Assembly (NCBI RefSeq): GCF_034008635.1
Contig: NZ_CP125378.1
Location: 3,469,501-3,533,500 of the forward strand
From: Pseudomonas sp. P8_229
GTDB taxonomy: Bacteria; Pseudomonadota; Gammaproteobacteria; Pseudomonadales; Pseudomonadaceae
Direction: 5' to 3'
Length of the DNA stretch: 64,000 nucleotides
Shown here piece after piece: positions 11,511-20,053 of this stretch. Within the stretch, counting starts at the first letter, position 1. The number at the start of each line of letters is the position of its first letter. The notes beneath the pieces were generated by a model that had not been told where the DNA came from, ran no database searches, and worked only from the letters and a program-made list of their open reading frames with translations. A program made the translations under genes and the position numbers.

Positions 11511-11688
11511 CCCCTCACCCTAGCCCTCTCCCGGAGGGAGAGGGGACTGACCGAGGTGTCTTTTGCTATACATCGACCTGAAAACGCCAGTCGATTATGG
11601 ATTCGGTGAGCCTCTTTCAGGTCGATGGAGTATTCAAGCATCCCCCGGTCGGCCCCCTCTCCCTCCGGGAGAGGGCTGGGGTGAGGGT
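11511..11688. repeat. Large palindromic intergenic repeat, copy 2
   Basis: Left arm CCCTCACCCTAGCCCTCTCC through GACTGACCGAG and CATCGACCTGAAA is mirrored by TTTCAGGTCGATG, CGGTCGG and GGGCTGGGGTGAGGG. The element is thus one long imperfect palindrome with arms of about 70-75 nt. It lies between convergent genes, 17 nt after the chemoreceptor stop and 6 nt before the acyl-CoA dehydrogenase stop, and so may end transcription from both sides. The left arm is nearly identical to the copy at 6839. Confidence 0.87.
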
Positions 11689-11694
11689 AGCTTT

Positions 11695-13497
11695 TCAGAA
11701 CCAGGTATCCTGCATCGCCAGGCACGTATCATCCCGCGCCTCCAACAGCGCCAGTTCATGCTGGCAACCCGGCACTTCCCATGTCAGGAAATACCGCGCC
11801 GCCTGCAACTTGCCGTTATAGAAGTCGGCATCCGCCGCATTGCCCTTGGCCAGCCCTTCCTCGGCGCGAATTGCCTGTTCCAGCCAGCGCCAGCCGATCA
11901 CTGTGTGCCCGAACACTTTCAGGTACAGCGCCGAATTCGCCAGGCTGCTGTTGACCTTGCCCTGCGCCAGATCGGTCAGCAAACCGATGGTTACTGTTTG
12001 CAGGCGTGCCACCAGTTTCTCCAGCGGCTCACGCAGTGCGCTCAGGGATTCGTACGCGGTAGCGCGCTCGGCGGTGTTGGCGATCAGGCGGATCAGTTGC
12101 TTGAGCCCGGCACCGCCGTTCTGCGCCAGTTTGCGTCCGAGCAAGTCCAGCGACTGGATGCCGTGGGTGCCTTCATGGATCGGATTCAGACGGTTGTCGC
12201 GGTAATACTGCTCCACCGGGTATTCGCGGGTGTAACCGTGGCCGCCGAGGATCTGGATCGCCAGTTCGTTGGCCTTCAGGCAGAACTCCGAGGGCCATGA
12301 TTTGACGATCGGCGTCAGCAGATCCAGCAACTCGTGGGCCTGTTTGCGCTCGGCTTCGGTCTCCAGCGTCGTCGTGTCATCGAACAGCCGCGCCGCGTAC
12401 AGGCCGAGGTCAAACGCGCCTTCGACGTAGGATTTTTGCGTCAACAGCATGCGTCTGACATCTGCGTGCTGAATGATCGCCACCGGCGCGGTGCTTGGGT
12501 CCTTGCTGTCCGGCACGCGACCCTGCGGGCGTTCCCGGGCGTACTCCAGCGAGTACAGGTAACCGGCGTAACCGAGCATCACTGCGCCCATGCCGACGCC
12601 GATCCGCGCCTCGTTCATCATCTGGAACATGTAGCTCAAGCCATGGTGTGGTTTGCCCACCAAATAGCCGACACACTCGCCGTTATCGCCGAAGTTCAGC
12701 GCGGTGGAGGTGGTGCCGCGCCAGCCCATCTTGTGGAACAGGCCGGCCAGCAGCACATCGTTGCGCGCGCCGAGGCTGCCGTCATCGTTGACGAGGAATT
12801 TCGGCACGATGAACAGCGAAATACCCTTCACTCCCGGCGGCGCGTCCGGCAGCTTGGCCAGCACCATGTGCACGATGTTTTCCGACAGTGGGTGATCGCC
12901 GCCGGAAATGAAGATCTTGTTGCCCTTGAGCCGATAAGTGCCGTCGGACGCAGGTTCCGCGCGGGTACGAATATCCGACAGCGAAGAGCCGGCATGCGGT
13001 TCGGTCAGGGCCATGGTGCCGAAGAAACGACCGTCGATCATCGGTTGCAGGAAGCGCTGTTTCTGCTCGTCAGTGCCGAAGCTTTCGATCAGGTTCGCTG
13101 CGCCCATGGTCAGGAACGGGTACGAAGTGGTTGCCGCGTTCGCCGACTGAAAGTGCGCAAAGCAGGCTTGCGACAGCAATGTCGGCAACTGCATGCCGCC
13201 GGCCTCGAAACTTCTCGCGGCGTTGAGAAATCCTGCCTCAAGGAAGGCGTCTACCGCCGGTTTCACTTCTGGAATCAGAATCGCCTGACCGCTCTCGTAG
13301 CGCGGCTCGTTTTCGTCGCCCTTGCGGTTGTGCGGGGCGAAGTATTTCTCGGCGATGCTGCGCGCCGTGCCAATGGCCGCATCGAACGTCTCGCGGTTGT
13401 GCTCGGCAAACCGCTCGCGCCGGGTCAGGCCCTCGGCATCGAGGACTTCATACAGCTCGAAAGCCAGATTGCGGGAACTGAGCAGCGTCTCGGACAT
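11695..13497 (-). CDS. Acyl-CoA dehydrogenase, 600-residue C-terminally extended class
   Basis: This 600-residue FAD enzyme belongs to the longer acyl-CoA dehydrogenase class (FadE-like or DmdC-like, with an extra C-terminal domain). These introduce the alpha-beta double bond in acyl-CoA during beta-oxidation. The flavin-binding stretch GTMALTEPHAGSSLSDIRTR is present, and the QILGGHGYTREYPVEQYYRD motif is followed by NPIHEGTHGIQSLDL, whose Glu is the expected catalytic base. The last 130 residues form a helical extension typical of this class. Substrate chain length cannot be told from sequence. PAO1 has, from memory, a homologue (PA5020) next to the antiporter gene, whereas here the chemoreceptor block lies between them. 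No operon partner is evident. Confidence 0.92.
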   Translation of the reverse strand: MSETLLSSRNLAFELYEVLDAEGLTRRERFAEHNRETFDAAIGTARSIAEKYFAPHNRKGDENEPRYESGQAILIPEVKPAVDAFLEAGFLNAARSFEAGGMQLPTLLSQACFAHFQSANAATTSYPFLTMGAANLIESFGTDEQKQRFLQPMIDGRFFGTMALTEPHAGSSLSDIRTRAEPASDGTYRLKGNKIFISGGDHPLSENIVHMVLAKLPDAPPGVKGISLFIVPKFLVNDDGSLGARNDVLLAGLFHKMGWRGTTSTALNFGDNGECVGYLVGKPHHGLSYMFQMMNEARIGVGMGAVMLGYAGYLYSLEYARERPQGRVPDSKDPSTAPVAIIQHADVRRMLLTQKSYVEGAFDLGLYAARLFDDTTTLETEAERKQAHELLDLLTPIVKSWPSEFCLKANELAIQILGGHGYTREYPVEQYYRDNRLNPIHEGTHGIQSLDLLGRKLAQNGGAGLKQLIRLIANTAERATAYESLSALREPLEKLVARLQTVTIGLLTDLAQGKVNSSLANSALYLKVFGHTVIGWRWLEQAIRAEEGLAKGNAADADFYNGKLQAARYFLTWEVPGCQHELALLEARDDTCLAMQDTWF

Positions 13498-13585
13498 GGC
13501 GGCCTACCTGAAATTTTGGGTTGGTCCGAGTCTAGGCGTGCTGATAAAGGCTGAACAGGATGATTGATGGGCGTGATACAGAAGC

Positions 13586-13632
13586 AAAAGATCGCAGCCT
13601 TCTGTAGGAGCTGCCGAAGGCTGCGATCTTTT
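13586..13632. repeat. GATCGCAGCC-type palindromic repeat
   Basis: AAAAGATCGCAGCCTTC (13586-13602) and GAAGGCTGCGATCTTTT (13616-13632) form a perfect 17-bp stem around a 13-nt loop. Related elements lie at 23437-23506 and 62009-62084. Its right end runs into the GATCTTTT tandem repeat. It belongs to the 295-nt non-coding gap between the dehydrogenase and putA. Confidence 0.9.
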
Positions 13633-13656
13633 GATCTTTTGATCTTTTGATCTTTT
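13625..13656. repeat. Four tandem copies of GATCTTTT
   Basis: The 8-bp unit GATCTTTT is repeated four times without error. The first copy is the end of the preceding palindrome and the last abuts a REP element. This looks like slippage expansion of the palindrome's tail, and the copy number may vary between isolates. Confidence 0.95.
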
Positions 13657-13743
13657 GTAGGAGTGAGCCTGCTCGCGATAGCGATCTATCAGACACATTT
13701 ATTTAACTGACAGACCGCTATCGCGAGCAGGCTCACTCCTACA
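13656..13743. repeat. REP pair (GCCTGCTCGCGA family), 28-bp arms
   Basis: The first arm starts TGTAGGAGTGAGCCTGCTCG (13656-13683). Its perfect inverse ends GAGCAGGCTCACTCCTACA (13716-13743), with a 32-nt spacer. This is the common Pseudomonas REP/REPIN arrangement of two head-to-head units. Confidence 0.95.
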
Positions 13744-13755
13744 GGGAATCGCACC

Positions 13756-13780
13756 CCAGGCGACCATTGCGGTCGCCTGG
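13756..13780 (-). terminator. Stem-loop just after putA
   Basis: CCAGGCGACC and GGTCGCCTGG form a perfect 10-bp stem with a 5-nt loop, 12 nt beyond the putA stop. No T-run follows on the minus strand. It may stabilise the mRNA end or act as a weak terminator. Confidence 0.55.
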
Positions 13781-13792
13781 AGTTACAGCGGT

Positions 13793-16700
13793 TTAACCGA
13801 TGGTCATCAAGCTCGCATTACCACCCGCCGCCGCAGTGTTAACACTCAACGCGCGCTCGATCACCAGGCGCTCCAGCGCAATGTTGGTCTCGCCCTGGGA
13901 CAAGCCCTGAACGCCAACAATCGCACCGGCCCGCTTGGCAATCTGCTGGCAGACACCACGCAGTTGATCGGAATGACCGTGGTGCAGAACCGCATCGAAC
14001 ACCACTTCGTCCTTGTTCCAGTCGGAGATCAGCTTGATCCGCGCCTGAATCTCCTTCGGCAGACGTGCGAACAATGCCTTGCTGATGTCGGACTCCGGCC
14101 ATACCGCCGAACCGCCGACAGCCAGCACTGCTGCCAGTTGGGTCAGCAGGTCGCCTTCGACGTCTGCCAGGCACAGCACGTGCTCACGCGGCAGGATCGC
14201 GTAGCTGTTCTTCTCGCCGGTCGGGCCGGCCAGCACACGGGTAATACCGCTTTGCGACTGGGTGGCGTACTGCGCGCACAGGGTGCTCAGGTCGGCGTAT
14301 TTGTTGCTTTCAGCCCAGGCCTTGAAGGCGTTCAGCGGTTTGCTCATGGCATCGCGCAAACGCACGTCCGGGGCGACGACGGCATCACCGCGAGTGAAGG
14401 ATTGTTCGATGGCGTCAGCAGGACGGGTCGACAGCAGGCGGTACAGATACAGCGGACCACCGGCTTTCGGGCCAGTGCCCGACAGGCCTTCGCCGCCGAA
14501 CGGCTGCACGCCGACCACAGCACCGACGATGTTGCGGTTGACGTAAACGTTACCGGCATTGACGTTGTCGATCACCTTGGCGATGGTCTCGTCGATGCGC
14601 GTGTGTACGCCCAGCGTCAGGCCGTAACCGGAAGCGTTGATCTGAGCGATCAGTTGATCGATCTCTTTGCGCTTGTAGCGCACCACGTGCAGCACCGGGC
14701 CGAAGATCTCGCGTTGCAGCTCGTCGAAGCTTTCCAGCTCGATCAGGGTCGGCATGACGAAGGTGCCGCGTTTGACTTCTTCGGTATCGGCGATAGCCAC
14801 CTGGTAGACGTTGCGACCTTTATCGCGCATGCCCTGGATGTGCTTGTCGATACCGGCCTTGGCTTCGGCGTCGATCACCGGGCCGATGTCCACGGACAGG
14901 CGCTCCGGGTTGCCGAGACGGCTTTCGGCCATGGCACCTTTGAGCATTTCGATGACGCGATCAGCGGAATCTTCCTGCAGGCACAGTACCCGCAGCGCCG
15001 AGCAACGCTGACCGGCGCTGTCGAAGGCCGAGGACACCACGTCGATCACCACTTGTTCGGTCAATGCCGAGGAGTCGACGATCATTGCGTTCTGGCCACC
15101 GGTTTCGGCGATCAGCGGAATCGGACGACCTTGGCTGTCGAGACGGCCAGCAATGTTGCGTTGCAGCAGACGCGCGACTTCGGTGGAACCGGTGAACATC
15201 ACGCCTTTGACGCGCTCATCACCGACCAGACCAGCGCCGACGGTTTCACCGCGACCCGGCAGCAGTTGCAGCACGCCTTGCGGAATACCCGCTTCGAGCA
15301 ACAGACGTACGGCTTGTGCGGCGACCAGCGGAGTCTGCTCAGCCGGTTTGGCCAGTACCGGGTTACCGGCAGCCAGTGCCGCAGCGACCTGGCCGCTGAA
15401 AATCGCCAGCGGGAAGTTCCACGGGCTGATGCACACCACCGGACCCAGTGGGCGGTGGGCGTCGTTACTGAAATCGTTGCGCGCCTGCACCGCGTAGTAA
15501 CGCAGGAAATCGACCGCTTCGCGGACTTCGGCGATAGCGTTGGCGAAGGTCTTGCCGGCTTCACGGGCCAACAGGCCCATCAGCGGCTGAATCTCGCCTT
15601 CCATCAGGTCAGCGGCACGTTCCAGAATCGCCGCACGTTCGGCGGGCGGGGTCGCCTGCCAGATCGGTGCGGCGTTCAGGGCGCACTGGATCGCGTTGTC
15701 GACGTCTTCGACGGTGGCTTCCTGCACGTGGCCGACCACATCACGGTGATCCGCCGGGTTCAGGACTGGCGCTGGCGCTTCGTTGCTGGAGGCGCAACCG
15801 AGCATCGGCGCGGCTTTCCAGTTGTTGTGTGCGGTGGCGAGCAGGGCGCAGGACAGCGAGGCCAGACGATGTTCGTTGGCCATGTCGATGCCAGCGGAGT
15901 TGGCGCGCTCGGAGCCGTACAGGTCACGCGGCAGTGGAATACGCGGGTGAGGCAGGCCGAAACCACCTTCCACGGTCGCCATCTGCTCGATCTGCGCCAC
16001 CGGATCGGCCACCAGTTCCTGAATCGAAATCGACTGGTCGGCGATGCGGTTGACGAATGAAGTGTTCGCGCCGTTTTCCAGCAGACGACGCACGAGGTAC
16101 GCCAGCAGGGTTTCGTGGGTGCCGACCGGTGCGTACACGCGGCACGGACGGTTCAGCTTGCCTTCGGAAACTTTGCCTACAACCTGCTCGTAGAGCGGTT
16201 CGCCCATGCCGTGCAGGCACTGGAATTCGTACTGGCCCGGGTAATAGTTCTGACCGGCGATGTGGTAGATGGCCGACAGGGTGTGGGCATTGTGCGTGGC
16301 GAACTGCGGGTAGATGACTTCTGGCACCGACAGCAGTTTGCGTGCGCAGGCGATGTAGGAAACGTCGGTGTACACCTTGCGGGTGTAGACCGGATAGCCT
16401 TCCAGACCTTCGACCTGAGCGCGCTTGATCTCGCTGTCCCAGTACGCGCCTTTCACCAGACGGATCATCAGGCGATGACGGCTGCGGCGCGCCAGGTCGA
16501 TTACGTAGTCGATCACGTACGGGCAACGCTTCTGATAAGCCTGGATCACGAAACCGATGCCGTTCCAGCCGGTCAGTTGCGGTTCGAAGCACAGGCGCTC
16601 GAGCAGATCCAGCGACAGTTCGAGACGGTCGGCTTCTTCAGCGTCGATGTTCAGGCCGATGTCGTATTGCTTGGCCAGCAGGGTCAGCGACAGCAGGCGC

Positions 16701-17746
16701 GGGTACAGCTCGTCCATCACGCGCTCGTACTGCGCACGGCTGTAACGCGGGTGCAGGGCCGACAGTTTGATGGAAATGCCCGGGCCTTCATAAATCCCAC
16801 GACCATGGGAGGCTTTGCCGATCGAGTGGATGGCTTGTTCGTACGACGCCAGGTACTTCTGTGCGTCGTGTTCGGTCAGCGCGGCTTCACCGAGCATGTC
16901 GTAGGAGTAACGGAAGCCCTTGGCTTCGAACTTGCTCGCGTTGGCCAGCGCTTCGGCGATGGTTTCGCCGGTGACGAACTGCTCGCCCATCAGGCGCATG
17001 GCCATGTCGACGCCCTTGCGGATCATCGGCTCGCCGCTCTTGCCGATGATGCGGCTCAGCGACGACGTCAGGCCGGCTTCGTTGTGCGTCGACACCAGTT
17101 TGCCGGTCAGCAGCAGACCCCAAGTGGCGGCGTTGACGAACAGCGACGGGCTGTTGCCCAGATGCGGGTGCCAGTTGCCGGTGCTGATCTTGTCGCGGAT
17201 CAGTGCATCGCGAGTGCCTTTGTCCGGGATGCGCAGTAGCGCTTCGGCCAGGCACATCAGTGCTACGCCTTCCTGGGACGACAGGGAAAATTCCTGCAAC
17301 AGACCCTGAACAATGCCTGCACGACCGCCGGCACTTTTCTGGTTACGCAGTTTTTCCGCAATGGAAGCGGCGAGCTTGTTGGTGGCTTCAGCCATTGGTG
17401 CTGGCAGGCGAGCCTGCTCGATCAGCATTGGCACCACTTCCGGCTCAGGGCGACGGTAAGCGGCGGTGATCGAGGCGCGCAGAACGGACTGCGGCAGGAT
17501 GCTTTCAGCGAATTCGAGGAAGCACTGGTGGGCGTGATCGGTGTGGACTTCGCCCGCCTCGTCGGCGTCCTTGGCGGTCAAACCGTTCAGCTCGGTCAGG
17601 GTTGCACCACCCTCGAGTTTTTCCAGGTAATTGAAAATTGCCTGCTTGATCAGCCAGTGCGGTGTGCGATCAATCGAGGTCGCGGCAGCCTTCAGGCGCT
17701 CGCGGGTCGGGTCATCGAGTTTGACCCCAAGGGTGGTGGTAGCCAT
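13793..17746 (-). CDS. putA: Trifunctional PutA: proline dehydrogenase, P5C dehydrogenase and repressor
   Basis: The 1317-residue enzyme oxidises proline to glutamate in two steps and represses the put genes when proline is absent. Residues 1-47 form a ribbon-helix-helix DNA-binding domain (MATTTLGVKLDDPTRERLKA). The FAD proline dehydrogenase barrel follows, with EGPGISIKLSALHPRY and RLVKGAYWD. The NAD-dependent P5C dehydrogenase domain has MFTGSTEVARLLQ, AETGGQNAMIVD and the active-site Cys in GQRCSALRVLCLQ. A C-terminal domain completes the protein. The ATG at 17746 was chosen because GAGGA lies 7 nt upstream and the length equals the P. putida protein as I recall it. The upstream in-frame ATG at 17782 would put extra residues before the DNA-binding domain. 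It is divergent from putP across a region with six predicted PutA sites. Confidence 0.97.
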   Translation of the reverse strand: MATTTLGVKLDDPTRERLKAAATSIDRTPHWLIKQAIFNYLEKLEGGATLTELNGLTAKDADEAGEVHTDHAHQCFLEFAESILPQSVLRASITAAYRRPEPEVVPMLIEQARLPAPMAEATNKLAASIAEKLRNQKSAGGRAGIVQGLLQEFSLSSQEGVALMCLAEALLRIPDKGTRDALIRDKISTGNWHPHLGNSPSLFVNAATWGLLLTGKLVSTHNEAGLTSSLSRIIGKSGEPMIRKGVDMAMRLMGEQFVTGETIAEALANASKFEAKGFRYSYDMLGEAALTEHDAQKYLASYEQAIHSIGKASHGRGIYEGPGISIKLSALHPRYSRAQYERVMDELYPRLLSLTLLAKQYDIGLNIDAEEADRLELSLDLLERLCFEPQLTGWNGIGFVIQAYQKRCPYVIDYVIDLARRSRHRLMIRLVKGAYWDSEIKRAQVEGLEGYPVYTRKVYTDVSYIACARKLLSVPEVIYPQFATHNAHTLSAIYHIAGQNYYPGQYEFQCLHGMGEPLYEQVVGKVSEGKLNRPCRVYAPVGTHETLLAYLVRRLLENGANTSFVNRIADQSISIQELVADPVAQIEQMATVEGGFGLPHPRIPLPRDLYGSERANSAGIDMANEHRLASLSCALLATAHNNWKAAPMLGCASSNEAPAPVLNPADHRDVVGHVQEATVEDVDNAIQCALNAAPIWQATPPAERAAILERAADLMEGEIQPLMGLLAREAGKTFANAIAEVREAVDFLRYYAVQARNDFSNDAHRPLGPVVCISPWNFPLAIFSGQVAAALAAGNPVLAKPAEQTPLVAAQAVRLLLEAGIPQGVLQLLPGRGETVGAGLVGDERVKGVMFTGSTEVARLLQRNIAGRLDSQGRPIPLIAETGGQNAMIVDSSALTEQVVIDVVSSAFDSAGQRCSALRVLCLQEDSADRVIEMLKGAMAESRLGNPERLSVDIGPVIDAEAKAGIDKHIQGMRDKGRNVYQVAIADTEEVKRGTFVMPTLIELESFDELQREIFGPVLHVVRYKRKEIDQLIAQINASGYGLTLGVHTRIDETIAKVIDNVNAGNVYVNRNIVGAVVGVQPFGGEGLSGTGPKAGGPLYLYRLLSTRPADAIEQSFTRGDAVVAPDVRLRDAMSKPLNAFKAWAESNKYADLSTLCAQYATQSQSGITRVLAGPTGEKNSYAILPREHVLCLADVEGDLLTQLAAVLAVGGSAVWPESDISKALFARLPKEIQARIKLISDWNKDEVVFDAVLHHGHSDQLRGVCQQIAKRAGAIVGVQGLSQGETNIALERLVIERALSVNTAAAGGNASLMTIG

Positions 17747-17818
17747 ATTTTTATCCTCATGGTTGCCACAGTTGCGTGGCATCAGCTGGCGGCAAGATTA
17801 GCCGTGCGCTGAAAGAGG

Positions 17819-18056
17819 TGCAACCGGGTGCAACCCTTTTTTGTCGGAAAAATAAACGCTTCGTCAGGAATTATTTTCTGGTACCGAAGTGCCGCTCCTG
17901 CTTGGTGCTTTTGCTTCTAGCAGAGCTGCTTGACTGCGCTAAAAGGGAGCAAAAACGGCGTATTTATCGGTATATCCGACTAGGTGCAACTTATTCTCAA
18001 GAAACTGGTTGCACCTTTTTTACTTTGTTGCATAGCATTCGCGCCCAAGGTGCAAC
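17819..18056. promoter_or_regulatory. put control region with six GTTGCA (PutA operator) sites
   Basis: The 456-nt divergent putA-putP gap holds exact matches to GTTGCA, the core operator reported for PutA. On the minus strand they are at 17819-17824, 17829-17834, 17985-17990 and 18051-18056. On the plus strand they are at 18008-18013 and 18027-18032. Three of the minus-strand sites lie in the longer string GGTGCAACC-like context, and 18008 reads GGTTGCACC. Two sites lie near putA and four near putP. I see no gene here; an open frame continuing upstream of putP was rejected. Confidence 0.75.
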
Positions 18057-18202
18057 CGGGAGTGTCCGGTGCATCGGCTGGTGGCTTTCCTGGGGAAACA
18101 TCAGTCCTAAATGCGCGGGATTCCGATTCGTCTGCAAAACGTCGTCGTTTGTGTGCGATTCATCACCGCTGCTACATAAAAACAAAGCCAGGGCGTAACT
18201 TA

Positions 18203-19687
18203 ATGAGCGTAAGCAATCCAACACTGATCACGTTCGTGATCTACATCGCAGCAATGGTGCTGATCGGCTTCATGGCCTATCGCTCCACCAACAACCTCTC
18301 TGACTACATTCTTGGCGGCCGCAGCCTGGGCAGCGTCGTGACGGCTCTGTCCGCCGGTGCTTCCGACATGAGCGGCTGGTTGTTGATGGGCCTGCCGGGC
18401 GCCATCTACATGTCCGGCCTGTCTGAAAGCTGGATCGCCATCGGCCTGATCGTCGGCGCCTACCTGAACTGGCTGTTCGTCGCCGGCCGTCTGCGCGTGC
18501 AGACCGAGCACAACGGCGATGCCCTGACGCTGCCGGACTACTTCTCCAGCCGTTTCGAAGACAAAAGCGGCCTGCTGCGCATCATCTCGGCAATCGTGAT
18601 TCTGGTGTTTTTCACGGTCTATTGCGCATCTGGCATCGTGGCCGGTGCCCGTCTGTTCGAAAGCACCTTCGGCATGTCCTACGAGACGGCGTTGTGGGCC
18701 GGTGCTGCGGCGACGATTGCCTACACCTTCGTCGGCGGTTTCCTCGCGGTGAGCTGGACGGACACCGTACAAGCCACGCTGATGATTTTCGCGCTGATCC
18801 TCACGCCGATCATCGTGCTGCTGGCCACTGGCGGCGTCGACACCACGTTCCTGGCGATCGAAGCACAGGACCCAAGCAACTTTGACATGCTCAAGGGCAC
18901 CACTTTCATTGGCGTCATTTCGCTGATGGGCTGGGGTCTGGGCTACTTCGGTCAACCGCACATCCTGGCGCGTTTCATGGCGGCGGACTCGGTGAAATCG
19001 ATTGCCAATGCCCGTCGCATCTCCATGACCTGGATGATCCTGTGCCTGGGCGGCACTGTGGCTGTGGGCTTCTTCGGTATTGCCTACTTCTCGGCGCACC
19101 CGGACGTTGCAGGCCCGGTGACTGAGAACCACGAGCGCGTGTTCATCGAACTGGCAAAACTGCTGTTCAACCCATGGGTTGCCGGTGTTCTGCTGTCGGC
19201 CATTCTGGCTGCGGTGATGAGCACCCTGAGCTGCCAGTTGCTAGTGTGCTCGAGCGCCCTGACTGAAGACTTCTACAAAGCGTTCATCCGCAAGACAGCT
19301 TCTCAGAAAGAACTGGTCTGGATCGGTCGCGCCATGGTGCTGGTGGTCGCGCTGATCGCCATTGCACTGGCAGCCAACCCGAAAAACCATGTACTGGGTC
19401 TGGTCAGCTACGCGTGGGCCGGTTTCGGTGCTGCGTTCGGTCCGGTGGTGCTGATCTCGGTTGTCTGGAAAGGCATGACTCGCGATGGTGCACTGGCCGG
19501 CATCCTCGTCGGTGCGATCACCGTTGTGGCGTGGAAACACTGGGAAGTGATGGGGCTGTACGAAATCATCCCGGGCTTCATCTTCGCCAGCCTGGCGATC
19601 TACATCGTCAGCAAGCTCGGCTCGCCGACCACTGGCATGGTGCAGCGCTTCGAAGCGGCGGAAAAAGATTTCCACCTGAACAAGTGA
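18203..19687 (+). CDS. putP: Sodium/proline symporter PutP
   Basis: This 494-residue inner-membrane protein of the sodium:solute symporter family imports proline with Na+. About 13 membrane segments are visible. STNNLSDYILGGRSLG is followed by GASDMSGWLLMGLPGA, which matches the conserved Na+/proline site region of E. coli PutP (502 residues). I chose the ATG at 18203 (MSVSNPTLITFVIY), with AGGG 9 nt upstream. Upstream in-frame codons would translate the PutA operator region. It is divergent from putA, forming the usual proline-utilisation pair, and is followed by a strong terminator. Confidence 0.96.
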   Translation: MSVSNPTLITFVIYIAAMVLIGFMAYRSTNNLSDYILGGRSLGSVVTALSAGASDMSGWLLMGLPGAIYMSGLSESWIAIGLIVGAYLNWLFVAGRLRVQTEHNGDALTLPDYFSSRFEDKSGLLRIISAIVILVFFTVYCASGIVAGARLFESTFGMSYETALWAGAAATIAYTFVGGFLAVSWTDTVQATLMIFALILTPIIVLLATGGVDTTFLAIEAQDPSNFDMLKGTTFIGVISLMGWGLGYFGQPHILARFMAADSVKSIANARRISMTWMILCLGGTVAVGFFGIAYFSAHPDVAGPVTENHERVFIELAKLLFNPWVAGVLLSAILAAVMSTLSCQLLVCSSALTEDFYKAFIRKTASQKELVWIGRAMVLVVALIAIALAANPKNHVLGLVSYAWAGFGAAFGPVVLISVVWKGMTRDGALAGILVGAITVVAWKHWEVMGLYEIIPGFIFASLAIYIVSKLGSPTTGMVQRFEAAEKDFHLNK

Positions 19688-19710
19688 TGCACTGAGCTTC
19701 GGCTCACCAG

Positions 19711-19748
19711 AAAACGGCCCGTTTCCTACAGGAGGCGGGCCGTTTTTT
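19711..19748 (+). terminator. Rho-independent terminator of putP
   Basis: ACGGCCCG (19714-19721) pairs with CGGGCCGT (19736-19743), followed by six T residues. The A-run before the stem could pair with the T-run. It lies 23 nt after the putP stop. Confidence 0.92.
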
Positions 19749-19782
19749 ATGCCTGCAATATCCCTGACTCAGCATCGATCCC

Positions 19783-19888
19783 CTGTGGGAGCGGGCTTGC
19801 TCGCGAATGCGGTGGGTCAAATGAAATCGATGTCGGCTGACACGGCCCCTTCGTCGGAACGCCGCCCGGAGCAAGCCCGCTCCCACAG
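19783..19888. repeat. REP-like pair, GCGGGCTTGCTC variant
   Basis: CTGTGGGAGCGGGCTTGCTC (19783-19802) is perfectly inverted as GAGCAAGCCCGCTCCCACAG (19869-19888). This is a sequence variant of the REP units elsewhere in the window. It lies in the 366-nt gap between putP and vgrG. The rest of that gap (19889-20053) shows nothing I can name. Confidence 0.92.
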
Positions 19889-20053
19889 TTGTTCGGTGGT
19901 GGGTTTGAGAGGGTTGTCTGTAGTCGGATGCGTCGATATTCGAAGGCTTTTTCGACAAAAAAAGTAGGGCAAATCTGATTTTTCCGTCACCCACCCAACC
20001 CCCCTTGCCCCTCATGCAGAATCGCCCGCCCTCATTCTGCAGAGACACATCGG

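Noticed and set aside
13625..13656. Possible CRISPR-like array
   Set aside because: The unit is 8 bp with no spacers; it is a simple tandem repeat.
13964..16060. 698-codon plus-strand frame opposite putA
   Set aside because: Shadow of PutA; no recognisable motif and no sensible start context.
17984..18202. N-terminal extension of putP
   Set aside because: It would translate the PutA operator sites, and PutP homologues begin at the internal Met.
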